64,000 nt of DNA from CAWIVH01 sp963839475 (GCA_963839475.1 CAWIVH010000021.1:434001-498000); one strand, 5' to 3'; shown: positions 48,179 through 57,914, counted from the stretch's first letter. Notes: generated from the sequence alone by a model not told the origin. A program made the numbers and translations.

Positions 48179-49714
48179 ATTCACCGCGAAACGATCCTCA
48201 TATTGGACTTTGGCTCTCAGTATACCCAATTGATTGCGCGCCGCGTGCGCGAGCTTTCCGTGTATTGCGAGATTGTGCCATACACTTCGGGACTGGAGCG
48301 TGCCAAGTCGAACCGTCCCATCGGTATCATCCTCTCTGGAGGACCGGATTCTGTGGCACGATCGGGCAGTCCCGGCCTGGATCCGGAATTCTTCAGCCTC
48401 GGCATTCCCATCCTGGGAATATGCTATGGACTGCAACTGATCGCGCAAACGCTTGGAGGCGAGGTCGGTCCGGGGGATCAGCGGGAATTCGGCAAGGCAA
48501 CCGCTGAAATCCTCGGGAGTGATGATCTGTTCAGTGGTTTGCCCGAGCGTTTCCAGGTCTGGATGAGTCACGGGGATCGGATCAAGGCATTGCCCCCGGG
48601 CTTCAGGATTCTCTCGATGTCCGGGAATATTATCGCCGCCGCCGCCGATACGGAGCGCCGCATCTGGGGGCTCCAATTCCATCCCGAAGTTGTTCACACC
48701 CAGCACGGGAGTTCGATACTGGCGAACTTCCTCACTCGGTGCTGCGGATGCAGCAGAGAATGGACAATGTCCGCTTTTATTGAGTCGGCCGTCCATGCCA
48801 TCGCGGCACAAATCGGAGACGGCAGCGCTATCTGCGGTCTAAGCGGGGGCGTCGATAGCTCTGTAGCCGCTCTGCTGGTCCATCGTGCCATAGGAGACAG
48901 GCTGACCTGCATTTTCGTGGATAATGGTCTTTTGCGCAAAAACGAGTTCGAGACTGTCCTGGAGAATTTCCGTGACCGGCTGCATCTGCGTGTCATAGGG
49001 GTCGACGCCAGCCGGCGCTTCCTTGACCGTTTGTCAGACGTGGAGGATCCGGAGAAAAAGCGTAAGATCATCGGCGAGGAGTTCATCCGCGTTTTCGAAG
49101 AGGAAGCGCGCAAGCTGGGATCGCACAATTTCCTGGTCCAGGGGACTCTCTATCCCGATGTTATTGAATCGGTCTCCGTGCGAGGACCTTCGGCCGTGAT
49201 CAAGTCGCATCACAATGTCGGCGGCCTCCCAGCCGAAATGGAGCTCTCGCTGGTCGAACCTTTGCGAGAGCTCTTCAAGGACGAGGTCCGAAAGGTAGGG
49301 CAGGAGTTGGGAATGGAAGGGGCGTTCGTGCACCGGCAGCCATTCCCGGGGCCGGGACTGGCCGTTCGCATTCTGGGATCTGTCACGACCGAACGCCTTC
49401 GCGTCCTGCGCGAAGCCGATGCCATCGTACAGTTAGAGATCGAGCGGGCAGGCCTGGTTCGCGAGCTCTGGCAGGCGTTTGCAGTTCTGCTTCCCATCCG
49501 CAGCGTCGGAGTCATGGGGGACGACCGCACCTACGAAAATGTTGCGGCTTTGAGGATTGTAACAAGCCAGGACGGGATGACGGCGGATTGGGCGCGTTTG
49601 CCGCATGAAATCCTGGAGAGGATATCCAACCGAATCGTGAATGAAGTCAGGGGAATCAACCGAGTGGTGTACGACATTACATCGAAACCACCCGGAACTA
49701 TCGAATGGGAGTAG
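48179..49714 (+). CDS. guaA: GMP synthase (glutamine-hydrolysing), probable AUU start
   Basis: Last step of GMP synthesis. The glutamine amidotransferase domain has ILILDFGSQYTQLIARRVRE, GICYGLQLIAQTLGG (catalytic Cys near residue 82) and FHPEVVHTQHG. The ATP pyrophosphatase domain has CGLSGGVDSSVAALL, and the C-terminal dimerisation domain ends YDITSKPPGTIEWE. The frame is closed by a TAA at 48173 and contains no ATG, GTG or CTG before DFGSQ. The only conventional start is TTG 48203, which would remove the first beta strand (ETILIL). The ATT at 48179 gives (M)HRETILILDFGSQ, matching usual GuaA N-termini, and has GGGAG 7 bases upstream, so an AUU start is proposed. The length is then 511 aa. 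Confidence 0.95.
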   Translation: MHRETILILDFGSQYTQLIARRVRELSVYCEIVPYTSGLERAKSNRPIGIILSGGPDSVARSGSPGLDPEFFSLGIPILGICYGLQLIAQTLGGEVGPGDQREFGKATAEILGSDDLFSGLPERFQVWMSHGDRIKALPPGFRILSMSGNIIAAAADTERRIWGLQFHPEVVHTQHGSSILANFLTRCCGCSREWTMSAFIESAVHAIAAQIGDGSAICGLSGGVDSSVAALLVHRAIGDRLTCIFVDNGLLRKNEFETVLENFRDRLHLRVIGVDASRRFLDRLSDVEDPEKKRKIIGEEFIRVFEEEARKLGSHNFLVQGTLYPDVIESVSVRGPSAVIKSHHNVGGLPAEMELSLVEPLRELFKDEVRKVGQELGMEGAFVHRQPFPGPGLAVRILGSVTTERLRVLREADAIVQLEIERAGLVRELWQAFAVLLPIRSVGVMGDDRTYENVAALRIVTSQDGMTADWARLPHEILERISNRIVNEVRGINRVVYDITSKPPGTIEWE

Positions 49715-49718
49715 GCTC

Positions 49719-52700
49719 TTGGCACAGGCGGATCAGTTTGTTCATCTTCACAATCACTCCGATTTCAGCTTGCTGGATGGGGCATCCAAGGTGGAAAGGC
49801 TGGTTGAGGCGGCCGCCGGCATGGGCATGCCTGCGGTCGCCCTGACCGATCATGGCAACCTGTTCGGCGCCGTGCAACTCTGTTACCTGGCGAAAAAAAA
49901 GCAAATCAAGCCTATCGTCGGTTGCGAAATTTATGTTGCCAAGGAAAGCCGCCACAAGAAAAGCGGCGGCGGCGATCAATCCAATCACCTGGTCCTCCTA
50001 GCTGAAAATGCCGAAGGATATCGGAACCTGAGCCGGCTCGTGTCTTACGGATATCTGGAAGGATTTTATTATAAGCCCCGGGTGGACAAGGAACTTCTTG
50101 CCAGTCACAGCAACGGACTGATTGCCCTATCCGCCTGTCTCAAAGGTGGTGTCGCACAAAAACTCACAATGGACCAATTCGACGCTGCTCTGGATGAAGC
50201 AGCTCAGCTGCGCGACATCTTCGGGACCGGTAATTTTTTCCTCGAATTGCAGGACCACAATCTTCCGGCGCAGAAGACAGCGAATGAGGGAATTCTCCGC
50301 ATCGCCTCCAAAACCAACCTACCTTTGGTTTGCACGAACGATTCCCATTACCTGCGCCAGGATGACAGCTTCGCCCACGACGTTCTGCTCTGCATCGGCA
50401 ACGGCAAAACTGTTGAAGATGCTGACCGGATGCGGTATCTCGGAGACCAGTACTATTTCAAATCGCCGCAGGAAATGTGGCGGCTGTGGGGACATTTGCC
50501 CGAATCGATCCTCAACACGTTGCGAATAGCCGAGCGATGCAACCTCGAGATCGCGACATTCGATTCCCTGCCGCCATTCCAGGTGCCCGAGGGGCACACT
50601 TCGGACTCCTATTTTGAGTGGGTAGTGCGCCAAGGATTCGCCGAAAGACGTAAACACCTGGAGCAGGCCGCTCACGACGGAAAGCTGAAGAATCCGCTTG
50701 CGGTTTATGAAGAACGGTTGACCTTTGAAATTCAGATGATCAAGCAGATGCGCTTCCCCAGTTACTTCCTGATCGTGTGGGATCTCATCAAGTACGCCAG
50801 GGACCACGCCATTCCAGTCGGGCCGGGGCGAGGATCGGTTGTCGGCAGCCTCGTCGCCTATGCGTTGAAGATCACGGATATCGATCCTCTGCAGTATGAC
50901 CTTTTCTTCGAGCGGTTTCTCAACCCGGAGCGGATTGCCCCCCCTGACATCGACATGGATTTCTGCATGCACGGCCGGGCCGAGATGATCGACTACACCG
51001 CAAGAAAATACGGTCGGGAAAATGTCTGCCAGATCATTACCTTCAACACGATGGCCGCAAAAGCCGCAGTGCGCGATGTGGGGCGCAGTCTCAACATCGC
51101 CTATGCCGAAGTGGACAAGATCGCCAAGCTGATTCCCACAGAACTCAAAACCACGATCGACAAGGCCCTGAAGCAGGAGCCCAGGCTCCAGGAGGAAATG
51201 AACAAAAATCCCCAGATTGAGCGACTGATTGAAACCGCAAAGAGGCTCGAAGGGATGTCGCGCAATGTTGGGACTCATGCCGCCGGGGTCGTTATCGCCG
51301 CGCGCCCCCTGATCGAATTGATCCCCCTATACAAATCCGGTGAGGGCGAAATCACCACGCAATACAGCATGAAAGACCTGGAATCCGTCGGCCTGCTCAA
51401 GATGGATTTCCTGGGCCTCGCGACCCTGACCGTCATCGACGATGCGGTCCGGCGTGTGCTTGCGGAAACCGGGTACCAGCTCGATCTGGAAACGCTGCCG
51501 TTGGATGACAAGGCGACCTTCTCCCTTTTCTCCGAGGGCAAAACCAACGGCATCTTCCAGTTTGAAAGTGGCGGGATGCAGGCCGAGCTAAGGCGGTTGA
51601 AGCCGGAACGATTCGAGGATCTCATCGCCCTGAATGCGCTTTATCGGCCGGGTCCGATGGACATGATCCCCGAATTCATCCGACGCAAGCAAGGGCAAGT
51701 GGAGGTTCGCTACCTTCATCCTGTTCTTGAGGAAATTCTAAGAGAAACCTACGGGGTTATCGTCTACCAGGAACAGGTCATGCAGATCGCCAGCAAAATG
51801 GCGGGCTTTTCTCTCGGAGAAGCCGACATCCTGCGTAAGGCCATGGGAAAGAAGCTCGAGGACGTCATGGCCGCGAGTCGCGCCAAGTTCCTGGACGGCG
51901 CCAGGAAAAACAAGATTCCTGAAAAGACCGCCATCCAGGTCTTCGATCTGATCAAGCAGTTCGCTCAATATGGATTCAACAAATCCCATGCGACGGCTTA
52001 TGCCCTGCTCGCCTATCAGACTGCCTACCTGAAGGTCCACTTCCCCGTACAATTCATGGCTGCGCTCCTCACAAGCGAAGTGGAAAAGACCGATAAGATC
52101 GTCATGTATATCGCGGAGTGTCGCGATATGGGGATCCCTGTGCTTCCCCCGGATGTGAACGAAAGTGATCTGAACTTCATGTCGATCGGAGGCAAAATCA
52201 GGTTTGGCATGCTGGCGATCAAAGGAGTGGGAGAGGGCGCCATCCGCTCGATTCTGGAGGTGAGGCAGAGGACTGGACGTTTTCGCAGCCTTTACCAACT
52301 ATGTGAGGATGTGGATTCTCGAGGCGTGAACAAGCGTGTGCTGGAGAGTCTGGTCAAAAGCGGCGCGTTGGATTCGCTCCGCTGGGGGCGCTCGCAGCTG
52401 ATGGCCAGCCTCGACTCCGCCATCGAACATGGCCAGCGGGCTCAACGCGATCGTGCCAGCGGCCAGAAAGGCTTGTTCAGCAGCATGCCGGCCTTCGCCG
52501 CGGCCGTTGAAGATCCCATTCCTCCGGATCTGCCCGAATGGGCGCCGGAGCAGTTGCTCGCTTACGAAAAGGAAACCTTGGGATTCTACGTATCCGGGCA
52601 TCCCCTCGATCGCTACGCCGCCGAGCTTAAGCGCCACTCCCAGAAAACCTTGGCGGAGCTTATCGGGAACGGGCAAAGCGTGGAATGCAAAGTCGCCGGG

Positions 52701-53183
52701 ATCGTGGTCGAGTGTCGCACCAAAAGGACCAAGAAGGGCGATCTTATGGCGGTTTTTAACCTCGAGGATCTGTCTGCCTCAGTGGAAACCGTTGTATTTC
52801 CGAAAGACTATAAAAGGTACGAACAATATCTCTCGGCCGATACTCCGATTTTGATCAGCGGCCGCTTCGAGGTCGAGGAAGAAAACAGTTTTAAAATCAT
52901 CTGCTCCGAGATACAGCCACTGCATGGTTTCAAAGAACGCAACGCGCGAGGGCTCTGCATTCGGGCACCCATTCATCGCCTTTCACCCGCAACCGCGGAG
53001 GAGCTTCACAAGCTGCTGGAGGCCAATCGCGGTGAAACCGGAGTTGAGGTTGAATTGTTCAATCCCCGTGATTTCCGTGTTACCATTCAGTCCGCCGATT
53101 TCGTCAAAGTCAAAGCCAGCCCGGAGCTGGTGCGTCGCATCGAGGATCTGTGCGGGAGCGGATCGGTACAACTCTTGAACTGA
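49719..53183 (+). CDS. dnaE: DNA polymerase III alpha subunit
   Basis: Replicative polymerase, 1154 aa from TTG 49719. The start is chosen because GGGAG ends 7 bases upstream and homologs begin just before FVHLHNHSDFS; it lies 4 bp after the guaA stop. The PHP domain is N-terminal (HLHNHSDFSLLDGA, LTDHGNLFGAV). The polymerase active site PPDIDMDF gives Asp 410, 412 and 414. QIITFNTMAAKAAVRDVGR, the helix-hairpin-helix region and an OB-fold (VECKVAGIVVECRTKRTKKGDLMAVFNLED) follow. It is a DnaE1-type enzyme by length and order. Confidence 0.97.
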   Translation: MAQADQFVHLHNHSDFSLLDGASKVERLVEAAAGMGMPAVALTDHGNLFGAVQLCYLAKKKQIKPIVGCEIYVAKESRHKKSGGGDQSNHLVLLAENAEGYRNLSRLVSYGYLEGFYYKPRVDKELLASHSNGLIALSACLKGGVAQKLTMDQFDAALDEAAQLRDIFGTGNFFLELQDHNLPAQKTANEGILRIASKTNLPLVCTNDSHYLRQDDSFAHDVLLCIGNGKTVEDADRMRYLGDQYYFKSPQEMWRLWGHLPESILNTLRIAERCNLEIATFDSLPPFQVPEGHTSDSYFEWVVRQGFAERRKHLEQAAHDGKLKNPLAVYEERLTFEIQMIKQMRFPSYFLIVWDLIKYARDHAIPVGPGRGSVVGSLVAYALKITDIDPLQYDLFFERFLNPERIAPPDIDMDFCMHGRAEMIDYTARKYGRENVCQIITFNTMAAKAAVRDVGRSLNIAYAEVDKIAKLIPTELKTTIDKALKQEPRLQEEMNKNPQIERLIETAKRLEGMSRNVGTHAAGVVIAARPLIELIPLYKSGEGEITTQYSMKDLESVGLLKMDFLGLATLTVIDDAVRRVLAETGYQLDLETLPLDDKATFSLFSEGKTNGIFQFESGGMQAELRRLKPERFEDLIALNALYRPGPMDMIPEFIRRKQGQVEVRYLHPVLEEILRETYGVIVYQEQVMQIASKMAGFSLGEADILRKAMGKKLEDVMAASRAKFLDGARKNKIPEKTAIQVFDLIKQFAQYGFNKSHATAYALLAYQTAYLKVHFPVQFMAALLTSEVEKTDKIVMYIAECRDMGIPVLPPDVNESDLNFMSIGGKIRFGMLAIKGVGEGAIRSILEVRQRTGRFRSLYQLCEDVDSRGVNKRVLESLVKSGALDSLRWGRSQLMASLDSAIEHGQRAQRDRASGQKGLFSSMPAFAAAVEDPIPPDLPEWAPEQLLAYEKETLGFYVSGHPLDRYAAELKRHSQKTLAELIGNGQSVECKVAGIVVECRTKRTKKGDLMAVFNLEDLSASVETVVFPKDYKRYEQYLSADTPILISGRFEVEEENSFKIICSEIQPLHGFKERNARGLCIRAPIHRLSPATAEELHKLLEANRGETGVEVELFNPRDFRVTIQSADFVKVKASPELVRRIEDLCGSGSVQLLN

Positions 53184-53203
53184 ATGCCCTGCGAGGAGCT
53201 GCG

Positions 53204-54094
53204 ATGGAAACCGAGAAGCACAGCCAGGCGGAGATTGAGTCATTACGCGCGGAGGTCGAGCGGCTGCGGAAGGAAAGCGGCGTCACCAGCGATGCCTGGG
53301 CAAAAACCCTTCTGGCCCGACACGAACAGCGGCCCTACACCCTCGACTATGTCGAAAGGCTGTTCCGCGATTTTTCCGAAATCCATGGCGATCGCAGGTT
53401 CGCCGATGACCCCGCTATTGTCACAGGCATGGCAACTTACCACAACCATCATGTCCTTGTGGTCGGACACCAGAAAGGGCGCGACCTCAAACAGCGCCAG
53501 CACCGGAATTTCGGATATGCCCAGCCGGAAGGCTACCGCAAAGCCATCCGCGCCATGAAGCTGGCGGAAAAATTCTCCCGTCCCATCATCTGCTTCATCG
53601 ATACGCCCGGTGCCTACCCGAGCGTAGGCGCCGAAGAGCGCGGTCAGGCCGAAGCCATCGCCCACAACCTGCGTGAAATGTCGCGACTCATGGTGCCGGT
53701 AGTTGTCTGCGTGATCGGCGAGGGAGGGAGCGGCGGCGCCTTGGGAATTGCAGTCGGCGACTATATCCTGATGCTGGAAAACGCGATTTACACCGTCATT
53801 ACACCCGAAGGTTGCTCGGCGATACTCTGGAAAGATCAGCTGCATGTAGAGGCCGCGGCCAGCTCGCTAAAAATCACGTCGAAAGACCTGATTTCATTCG
53901 GCATTATTGATGAAATCGTTCCAGAACCCCCGGGAGGAGCCCACAGTGACCATGACGCCGCGGCTCAGCTGCTGGATGCCCGGCTCAAGCCCGCCCTGGA
54001 AAATCTTATGGCGAAAACTCCGGAGGAGATACGCAGCCACAGATACCGGAAGTTTCGTGCCATGGGGGTAGTAACGACAAGCGAACCCGCCTGA
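53204..54094 (+). CDS. accA: Acetyl-CoA carboxylase carboxyltransferase alpha subunit
   Basis: Half of the carboxyltransferase that makes malonyl-CoA for fatty acid synthesis. 296 aa from ATG 53204, which has GAGGAG 6 bases upstream; an in-frame ATG at 53150 would overlap dnaE by 34 bp. Conserved blocks: RPYTLDYVERLFRDFSEIHGDRRFADDPAIVTGMA, FGYAQPEGYRKAIRAMKLAEKF, FIDTPGAYPSVGAEERGQAEAIAHNLREMSRL and GEGGSGGALGIAVGD. dnaE-accA linkage is a common arrangement. accD is not in the window. Confidence 0.97.
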   Translation: METEKHSQAEIESLRAEVERLRKESGVTSDAWAKTLLARHEQRPYTLDYVERLFRDFSEIHGDRRFADDPAIVTGMATYHNHHVLVVGHQKGRDLKQRQHRNFGYAQPEGYRKAIRAMKLAEKFSRPIICFIDTPGAYPSVGAEERGQAEAIAHNLREMSRLMVPVVVCVIGEGGSGGALGIAVGDYILMLENAIYTVITPEGCSAILWKDQLHVEAAASSLKITSKDLISFGIIDEIVPEPPGGAHSDHDAAAQLLDARLKPALENLMAKTPEEIRSHRYRKFRAMGVVTTSEPA

Positions 54095-54128
54095 GAACCT
54101 ATCCTCCTGGAATGTGCGCAGCGGCGAA

Positions 54129-55982
54129 TTAGATACGGCCGAAATTTCTCTCGATTTCGTAGAGGCTGAATCGGAGAAGAATGGGACGGCCGTGAGGGCA
54201 GTTGGTGGGAATGCGTGTCAGACTCAGTTGATCCAGCAGCCACTGCATCTTTTCCATCGTGAGCGGCATATTCACTTTTATGGCTGCCCGGCAGGCTGTA
54301 CTTACAGCGATCCGGTCCCGTATCCGGTCCAGGTCGAGCGTGCGCTCTTCATTTTCCAACCCATCCAGGATCTCGGACAGGAGTTTGCCGCAGTCCTCAT
54401 CGCCGGCGAGCGCGGGAACCGACCTGAGCAATACCGTATCGCCACCAAATAGTTCCACCTGGAAACCGTTGCGTTGAAGCTCGGGGAGCACCTGTTTCAG
54501 GATTGCCTTCTGGTGCGGAGGCAGCTCGATCGTCCGGGGGACTAACAATCCTTGGGTCTCCACAGCTCCCGATTTCATCGACTGGGCGTATTTTTCGTAT
54601 AGGATTCTTTCATGGGCGACATGCTGGTCGATGATCAGTAATCCCTGATTGTCGCACGCAACGATGTAACTTTCGTGTATCTGCCCCAGAATGCGGGCTC
54701 CGCTTCCTTGAAATGGCGTGGAAGCTGCTTCCGGAGCTCCCAGGAGCATATCGGCAAGCAATCGCAAGGAGTGATGTTCTTGGTTCAGCCGACTGGCCGC
54801 GACCGGAATCTCCCGGAAGGGATAGTGAAACGCTTTTTGTAGGGGGTCCGGAGAGGCCACCGCAGGCACAAAACCCAGGTCGCTGCTCCGATCCAATGGC
54901 ACCGGATCGATTCCGGACAGCGGGAGGCCACTGTTCCCCGGCGAACTCCACTCATCGGCACGGTGTTCATAGGATGGGATGGATTTGCTATGAACCAACG
55001 CCCGCTGGATCGAATCACGCACCAGATCGTGAATCATGCTCTGCTGGCGAAATCGAATTTCAGTCTTTGCCGGGTGGGCGTTGACATCCACTTCATCGAA
55101 AGGCAGCTCGATAAACAAGAGAATAACAGGGTAGGCAGAGCCGGGGATTATGTTGCGATAGGCCTGCCGGACCGCGCTCGCAATGACGCGGTCCCGCACC
55201 ATTCGGCGATTAACGAAAAAGAATTGAGAATACGGATTGGTGCGCTGTTCGTGAGGCCGGGATGCGAACCCATGTATTCGGGTGGTGCCGGCTTCGCCCG
55301 TAATTTCAACCAGATTGTCCATGAACTTGTCACCGAAAAGTTGATAGACCCGTTCGCGTACCGAAGGAACCGGCACAACATCCATCAGGCCGCGGCCCTC
55401 GCTGGTAAGCGCGAAGCGAACTTCCGGGCGAACGATCGCATAATTTGTAGTGAGGCGCGTAATGTGGCCCAGCTCGGTTTCGTGCGACTTTAAAAATTTT
55501 CGCCTTGCAGGCACGTTGAAAAAGAGGTCGCGCACCGCAATCTCTGTGCCCCGGTCCCAGGACACTCCTTTCACAGAGCGCATGACCCCACCCTGAATTT
55601 CGATCTCCGTGCCAGGAATCTCACTGGATGCGCCGGCCGCCCGAGTGCGCAGAGTCAACCGAGATATTGAAGCGATGGAGGGGAGCGCCTCCCCCCGAAA
55701 TCCCAATGTGGCGATGGCCGCCAGATCTTCAGCTGATTGAAGCTTGCTCGTAGCGTGGTGCTCGAATGCCAGGATGGCGTCATCCTGCCCCATACCTTCC
55801 CCATCATCCCGCACCAAAATGCTCTTTTTTCCACCGGCTTCGACCGCGAGGTAAATAGAGCGGGCGCCGGCATCCAGGGAGTTTTCCATCAATTCCTTGG
55901 CCACCGAAGCCGGACGCTCTACAATCTCACCAGCCGCAATTTTATTGGCGAGTATTTCCGGGAGTACTCGAATCCTGCTCAT
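54129..55982 (-). CDS. mutL: DNA mismatch repair protein MutL (endonuclease type)
   Basis: Partner of MutS. 617 aa with the GHKL ATPase N-terminus (LANKIAAGEIVERPASVAKELMENSLDAGA, VRDDGEGM, ATSKL, GFRGEALPSIASIS) and a C-terminal dimerisation domain that keeps the endonuclease set: DQHVAHERILYE at 452-463 (consensus DQHA-x2-E-x4-E, with Val for Ala), ACRAAI near 563 and CPHGRP at 595-600. This predicts a nicking MutL, as in organisms without MutH. It starts 6 bp after hisS ends, on the same strand. Confidence 0.96.
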   Translation of the reverse strand: MSRIRVLPEILANKIAAGEIVERPASVAKELMENSLDAGARSIYLAVEAGGKKSILVRDDGEGMGQDDAILAFEHHATSKLQSAEDLAAIATLGFRGEALPSIASISRLTLRTRAAGASSEIPGTEIEIQGGVMRSVKGVSWDRGTEIAVRDLFFNVPARRKFLKSHETELGHITRLTTNYAIVRPEVRFALTSEGRGLMDVVPVPSVRERVYQLFGDKFMDNLVEITGEAGTTRIHGFASRPHEQRTNPYSQFFFVNRRMVRDRVIASAVRQAYRNIIPGSAYPVILLFIELPFDEVDVNAHPAKTEIRFRQQSMIHDLVRDSIQRALVHSKSIPSYEHRADEWSSPGNSGLPLSGIDPVPLDRSSDLGFVPAVASPDPLQKAFHYPFREIPVAASRLNQEHHSLRLLADMLLGAPEAASTPFQGSGARILGQIHESYIVACDNQGLLIIDQHVAHERILYEKYAQSMKSGAVETQGLLVPRTIELPPHQKAILKQVLPELQRNGFQVELFGGDTVLLRSVPALAGDEDCGKLLSEILDGLENEERTLDLDRIRDRIAVSTACRAAIKVNMPLTMEKMQWLLDQLSLTRIPTNCPHGRPILLRFSLYEIERNFGRI

Positions 55983-55988
55983 CGGGTC

Positions 55989-57254
55989 TCACACTCCGTT
56001 GCCGCCAAAATAAGCCTCCAATTCCGGCTGGGTTATATCCCATTGATGGGAATCCGCCATACGTTTGATCTGGAATACCCCACGAGCCAACTCTGACTCT
56101 CCGATAATGAGCACATGTTTGGCCCCGAGCCTGTTGGCGAGGCGGAACTGGCTTTTCAGGCTCCCTCCTTCGAATTCCAGCCGGCAGGTCACGCCCAATT
56201 TTCGAAGCTGAGCCGCCAGGATCAGAGCTTTGTCAAAGGCGGATTCTCCCATGTAGGCGAAATAGATATCAGGCTGGGATATGGCGGAAGCAGCCACGCC
56301 TTCCGGCAGAAGCATGATCAGTCGGTCCAATCCCAGCGCGAACCCGAAGCCATGGGAAGGCTGCCCACCCAGGACCTCTGCCAATCCATCGTATCGTCCT
56401 CCGCCCGCCAGGGCATTCTGCGCTCCCAAATCACCCGAAACGATTTCGAAGGCGGTGCGGACGTAATAATCCAAACCGCGCACGAGCCTGGGAACCACTT
56501 CGTGCATGATTCCGGCGCTGTCGAGATGAAAACGGAATTTCCGGAAGTGCATCCTGCATTCAGCACAGAGGTGATCGGCGATCCTGGGCAGACGGTTGAT
56601 CACCGGCTGGCAGGCCTCAACCTTGCAGTCGAGAACGCGCAAGCAGTTAGTCTCCGTTCGCCGCCGACAATCCTCGCACAGATCCTGCTGGTAATTCCGA
56701 AGTTCAGTCTGCAGCAAGACGACATACTGAGGCCGGCAATTCGGACATCCGACTGAATTCACCAAGAGCCGGGCCGACACTCCCAGGGATGATAGAAAAC
56801 CCAGGAGCATTTCTATTGCCTCGGTTTCGATCGCGGGATGATCCGCGCCGAGGACCTCCGCCCCGATCTGGTAAAACTGCCGCCACCGGCCCTTCTGCTT
56901 TTTTTCATGCCTGAACATAGGCCCGATATAATAAAGACGGGTCAATCCCGAACCACGATACATGGCATGCTGCAGGTATGCCCTGACGGTGGATGCGGTC
57001 GCCTCAGGCCGGAGTGTGATGGATTTTTCGTTCTGATCGCGGAAGGTATACATCTCCTTCCCCACAATATCGGTATCCCCTCCTATCCCCCGAGCGAACA
57101 GTTCAGTGGCCTCGATCAGGGGGGTCCGGATCTCCTGGTAGCCGTACCTGGCAAAGAAATCTCTCGCCCTCGATTCCACCAGATGCCATAAAGCAGTCTC
57201 GGGCGGAAGAATATCTCGCGTACCTGTTAGATTGGATAGCAGTGATTCGGACAT
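55989..57254 (-). CDS. hisS: Histidyl-tRNA synthetase
   Basis: Class II aminoacyl-tRNA synthetase, 421 aa. Motifs: TGTRDILPPETALWHLVESRARDFFARYGYQEIRTPLIE (motif 1), RPEATASTVRAYLQH and YYIGPMFRHEKKQKGRWRQFYQIGAEVLG (motif 2), LVRGLDYYVRTAFEIV and GGRYDGLAEVLGG (His-specific), then the alpha/beta anticodon-binding domain. Two cysteine pairs around residues 170-230 (VGCPNCR, CEDCRRR, CAECR) suggest a zinc-binding insertion found in some HisRS. It is followed by mutL. Confidence 0.97.
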   Translation of the reverse strand: MSESLLSNLTGTRDILPPETALWHLVESRARDFFARYGYQEIRTPLIEATELFARGIGGDTDIVGKEMYTFRDQNEKSITLRPEATASTVRAYLQHAMYRGSGLTRLYYIGPMFRHEKKQKGRWRQFYQIGAEVLGADHPAIETEAIEMLLGFLSSLGVSARLLVNSVGCPNCRPQYVVLLQTELRNYQQDLCEDCRRRTETNCLRVLDCKVEACQPVINRLPRIADHLCAECRMHFRKFRFHLDSAGIMHEVVPRLVRGLDYYVRTAFEIVSGDLGAQNALAGGGRYDGLAEVLGGQPSHGFGFALGLDRLIMLLPEGVAASAISQPDIYFAYMGESAFDKALILAAQLRKLGVTCRLEFEGGSLKSQFRLANRLGAKHVLIIGESELARGVFQIKRMADSHQWDITQPELEAYFGGNGV

Positions 57255-57350
57255 CGTGATTCACCTGGCCTTTTGCTTATGATCCCCGTTGCCGGCATCT
57301 CGACGGATCGACCTTGCCTGTTCCAAAGGGAAATCCCGGGAGGAATGTGA

Positions 57351-57914
57351 TCAGCGGGCGCTGTACTCAAAGCGATAGTTCACCAAGGGTGCGGAAGAGC
57401 GATGGATTTCTCCGGTCTCCAGACCCGTGCTTGCGCCGCCAACGAGGCATTTCTTGATCTCTAGAATGCCGCCGCGTGCAATGCAGTTGTCTGCGCTTCG
57501 TGTCCCATCTCTCAAGGAAACCGCAACCGTGCCATAATATCGGTCCTGGAGCTTGCCCTCGTCGGCATATCCGCCACCGGGAATTTCCGTATAGCGCATG
57601 TGTGTAACATGATAAACAGTGGCGCCCTCCGGCTTGGTTTCACTCTGCCCGCCGCCTAATTGGTAGAGATTCCAGATTTTGAAAGGAGTAAGCTGCAACT
57701 GGTACTTGTCCTGAACTGCAACTTCGGTGTCTCCCTCGGCAATCCGGAACTGATCCGTCCAAAGGGATAGTCTCTGGCAATCCTCCGGTATTCGCTGGAT
57801 GTCCGGATCGGGCAATTGCGGGGGCTTGGCGCGTCTGGCGAGGGCCACGACCGACGCCACGGCCACTCCACCCAGCGAGGACAAGATGAACATCTTTTTC
57901 CATCGGGTTTTCAT
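57351..57914 (-). CDS. Unrecognised protein with N-terminal membrane anchor
   Basis: 187 aa. A basic N-terminus and one hydrophobic segment (about residues 8-25, MFILSSLGGVAVASVVAL) suggest export or anchoring, with the rest in the periplasm. The remainder is beta-rich with many Gly and Tyr and two Cys (DNCIARGGILEIKKC, about 15 residues apart) that could form a disulfide. It is not matched to a family I recognise. It lies 96 bp before hisS and 100 bp after the 467-aa unknown gene on the same strand, so it could share a transcript with them. Confidence 0.65.
   Translation of the reverse strand: MKTRWKKMFILSSLGGVAVASVVALARRAKPPQLPDPDIQRIPEDCQRLSLWTDQFRIAEGDTEVAVQDKYQLQLTPFKIWNLYQLGGGQSETKPEGATVYHVTHMRYTEIPGGGYADEGKLQDRYYGTVAVSLRDGTRSADNCIARGGILEIKKCLVGGASTGLETGEIHRSSAPLVNYRFEYSAR

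Noticed and set aside
48131..48811. A 226-codon minus-strand frame overlapping the guaA start
   Set aside because: It overlaps conserved GuaA coding sequence and shows no recognisable protein features.
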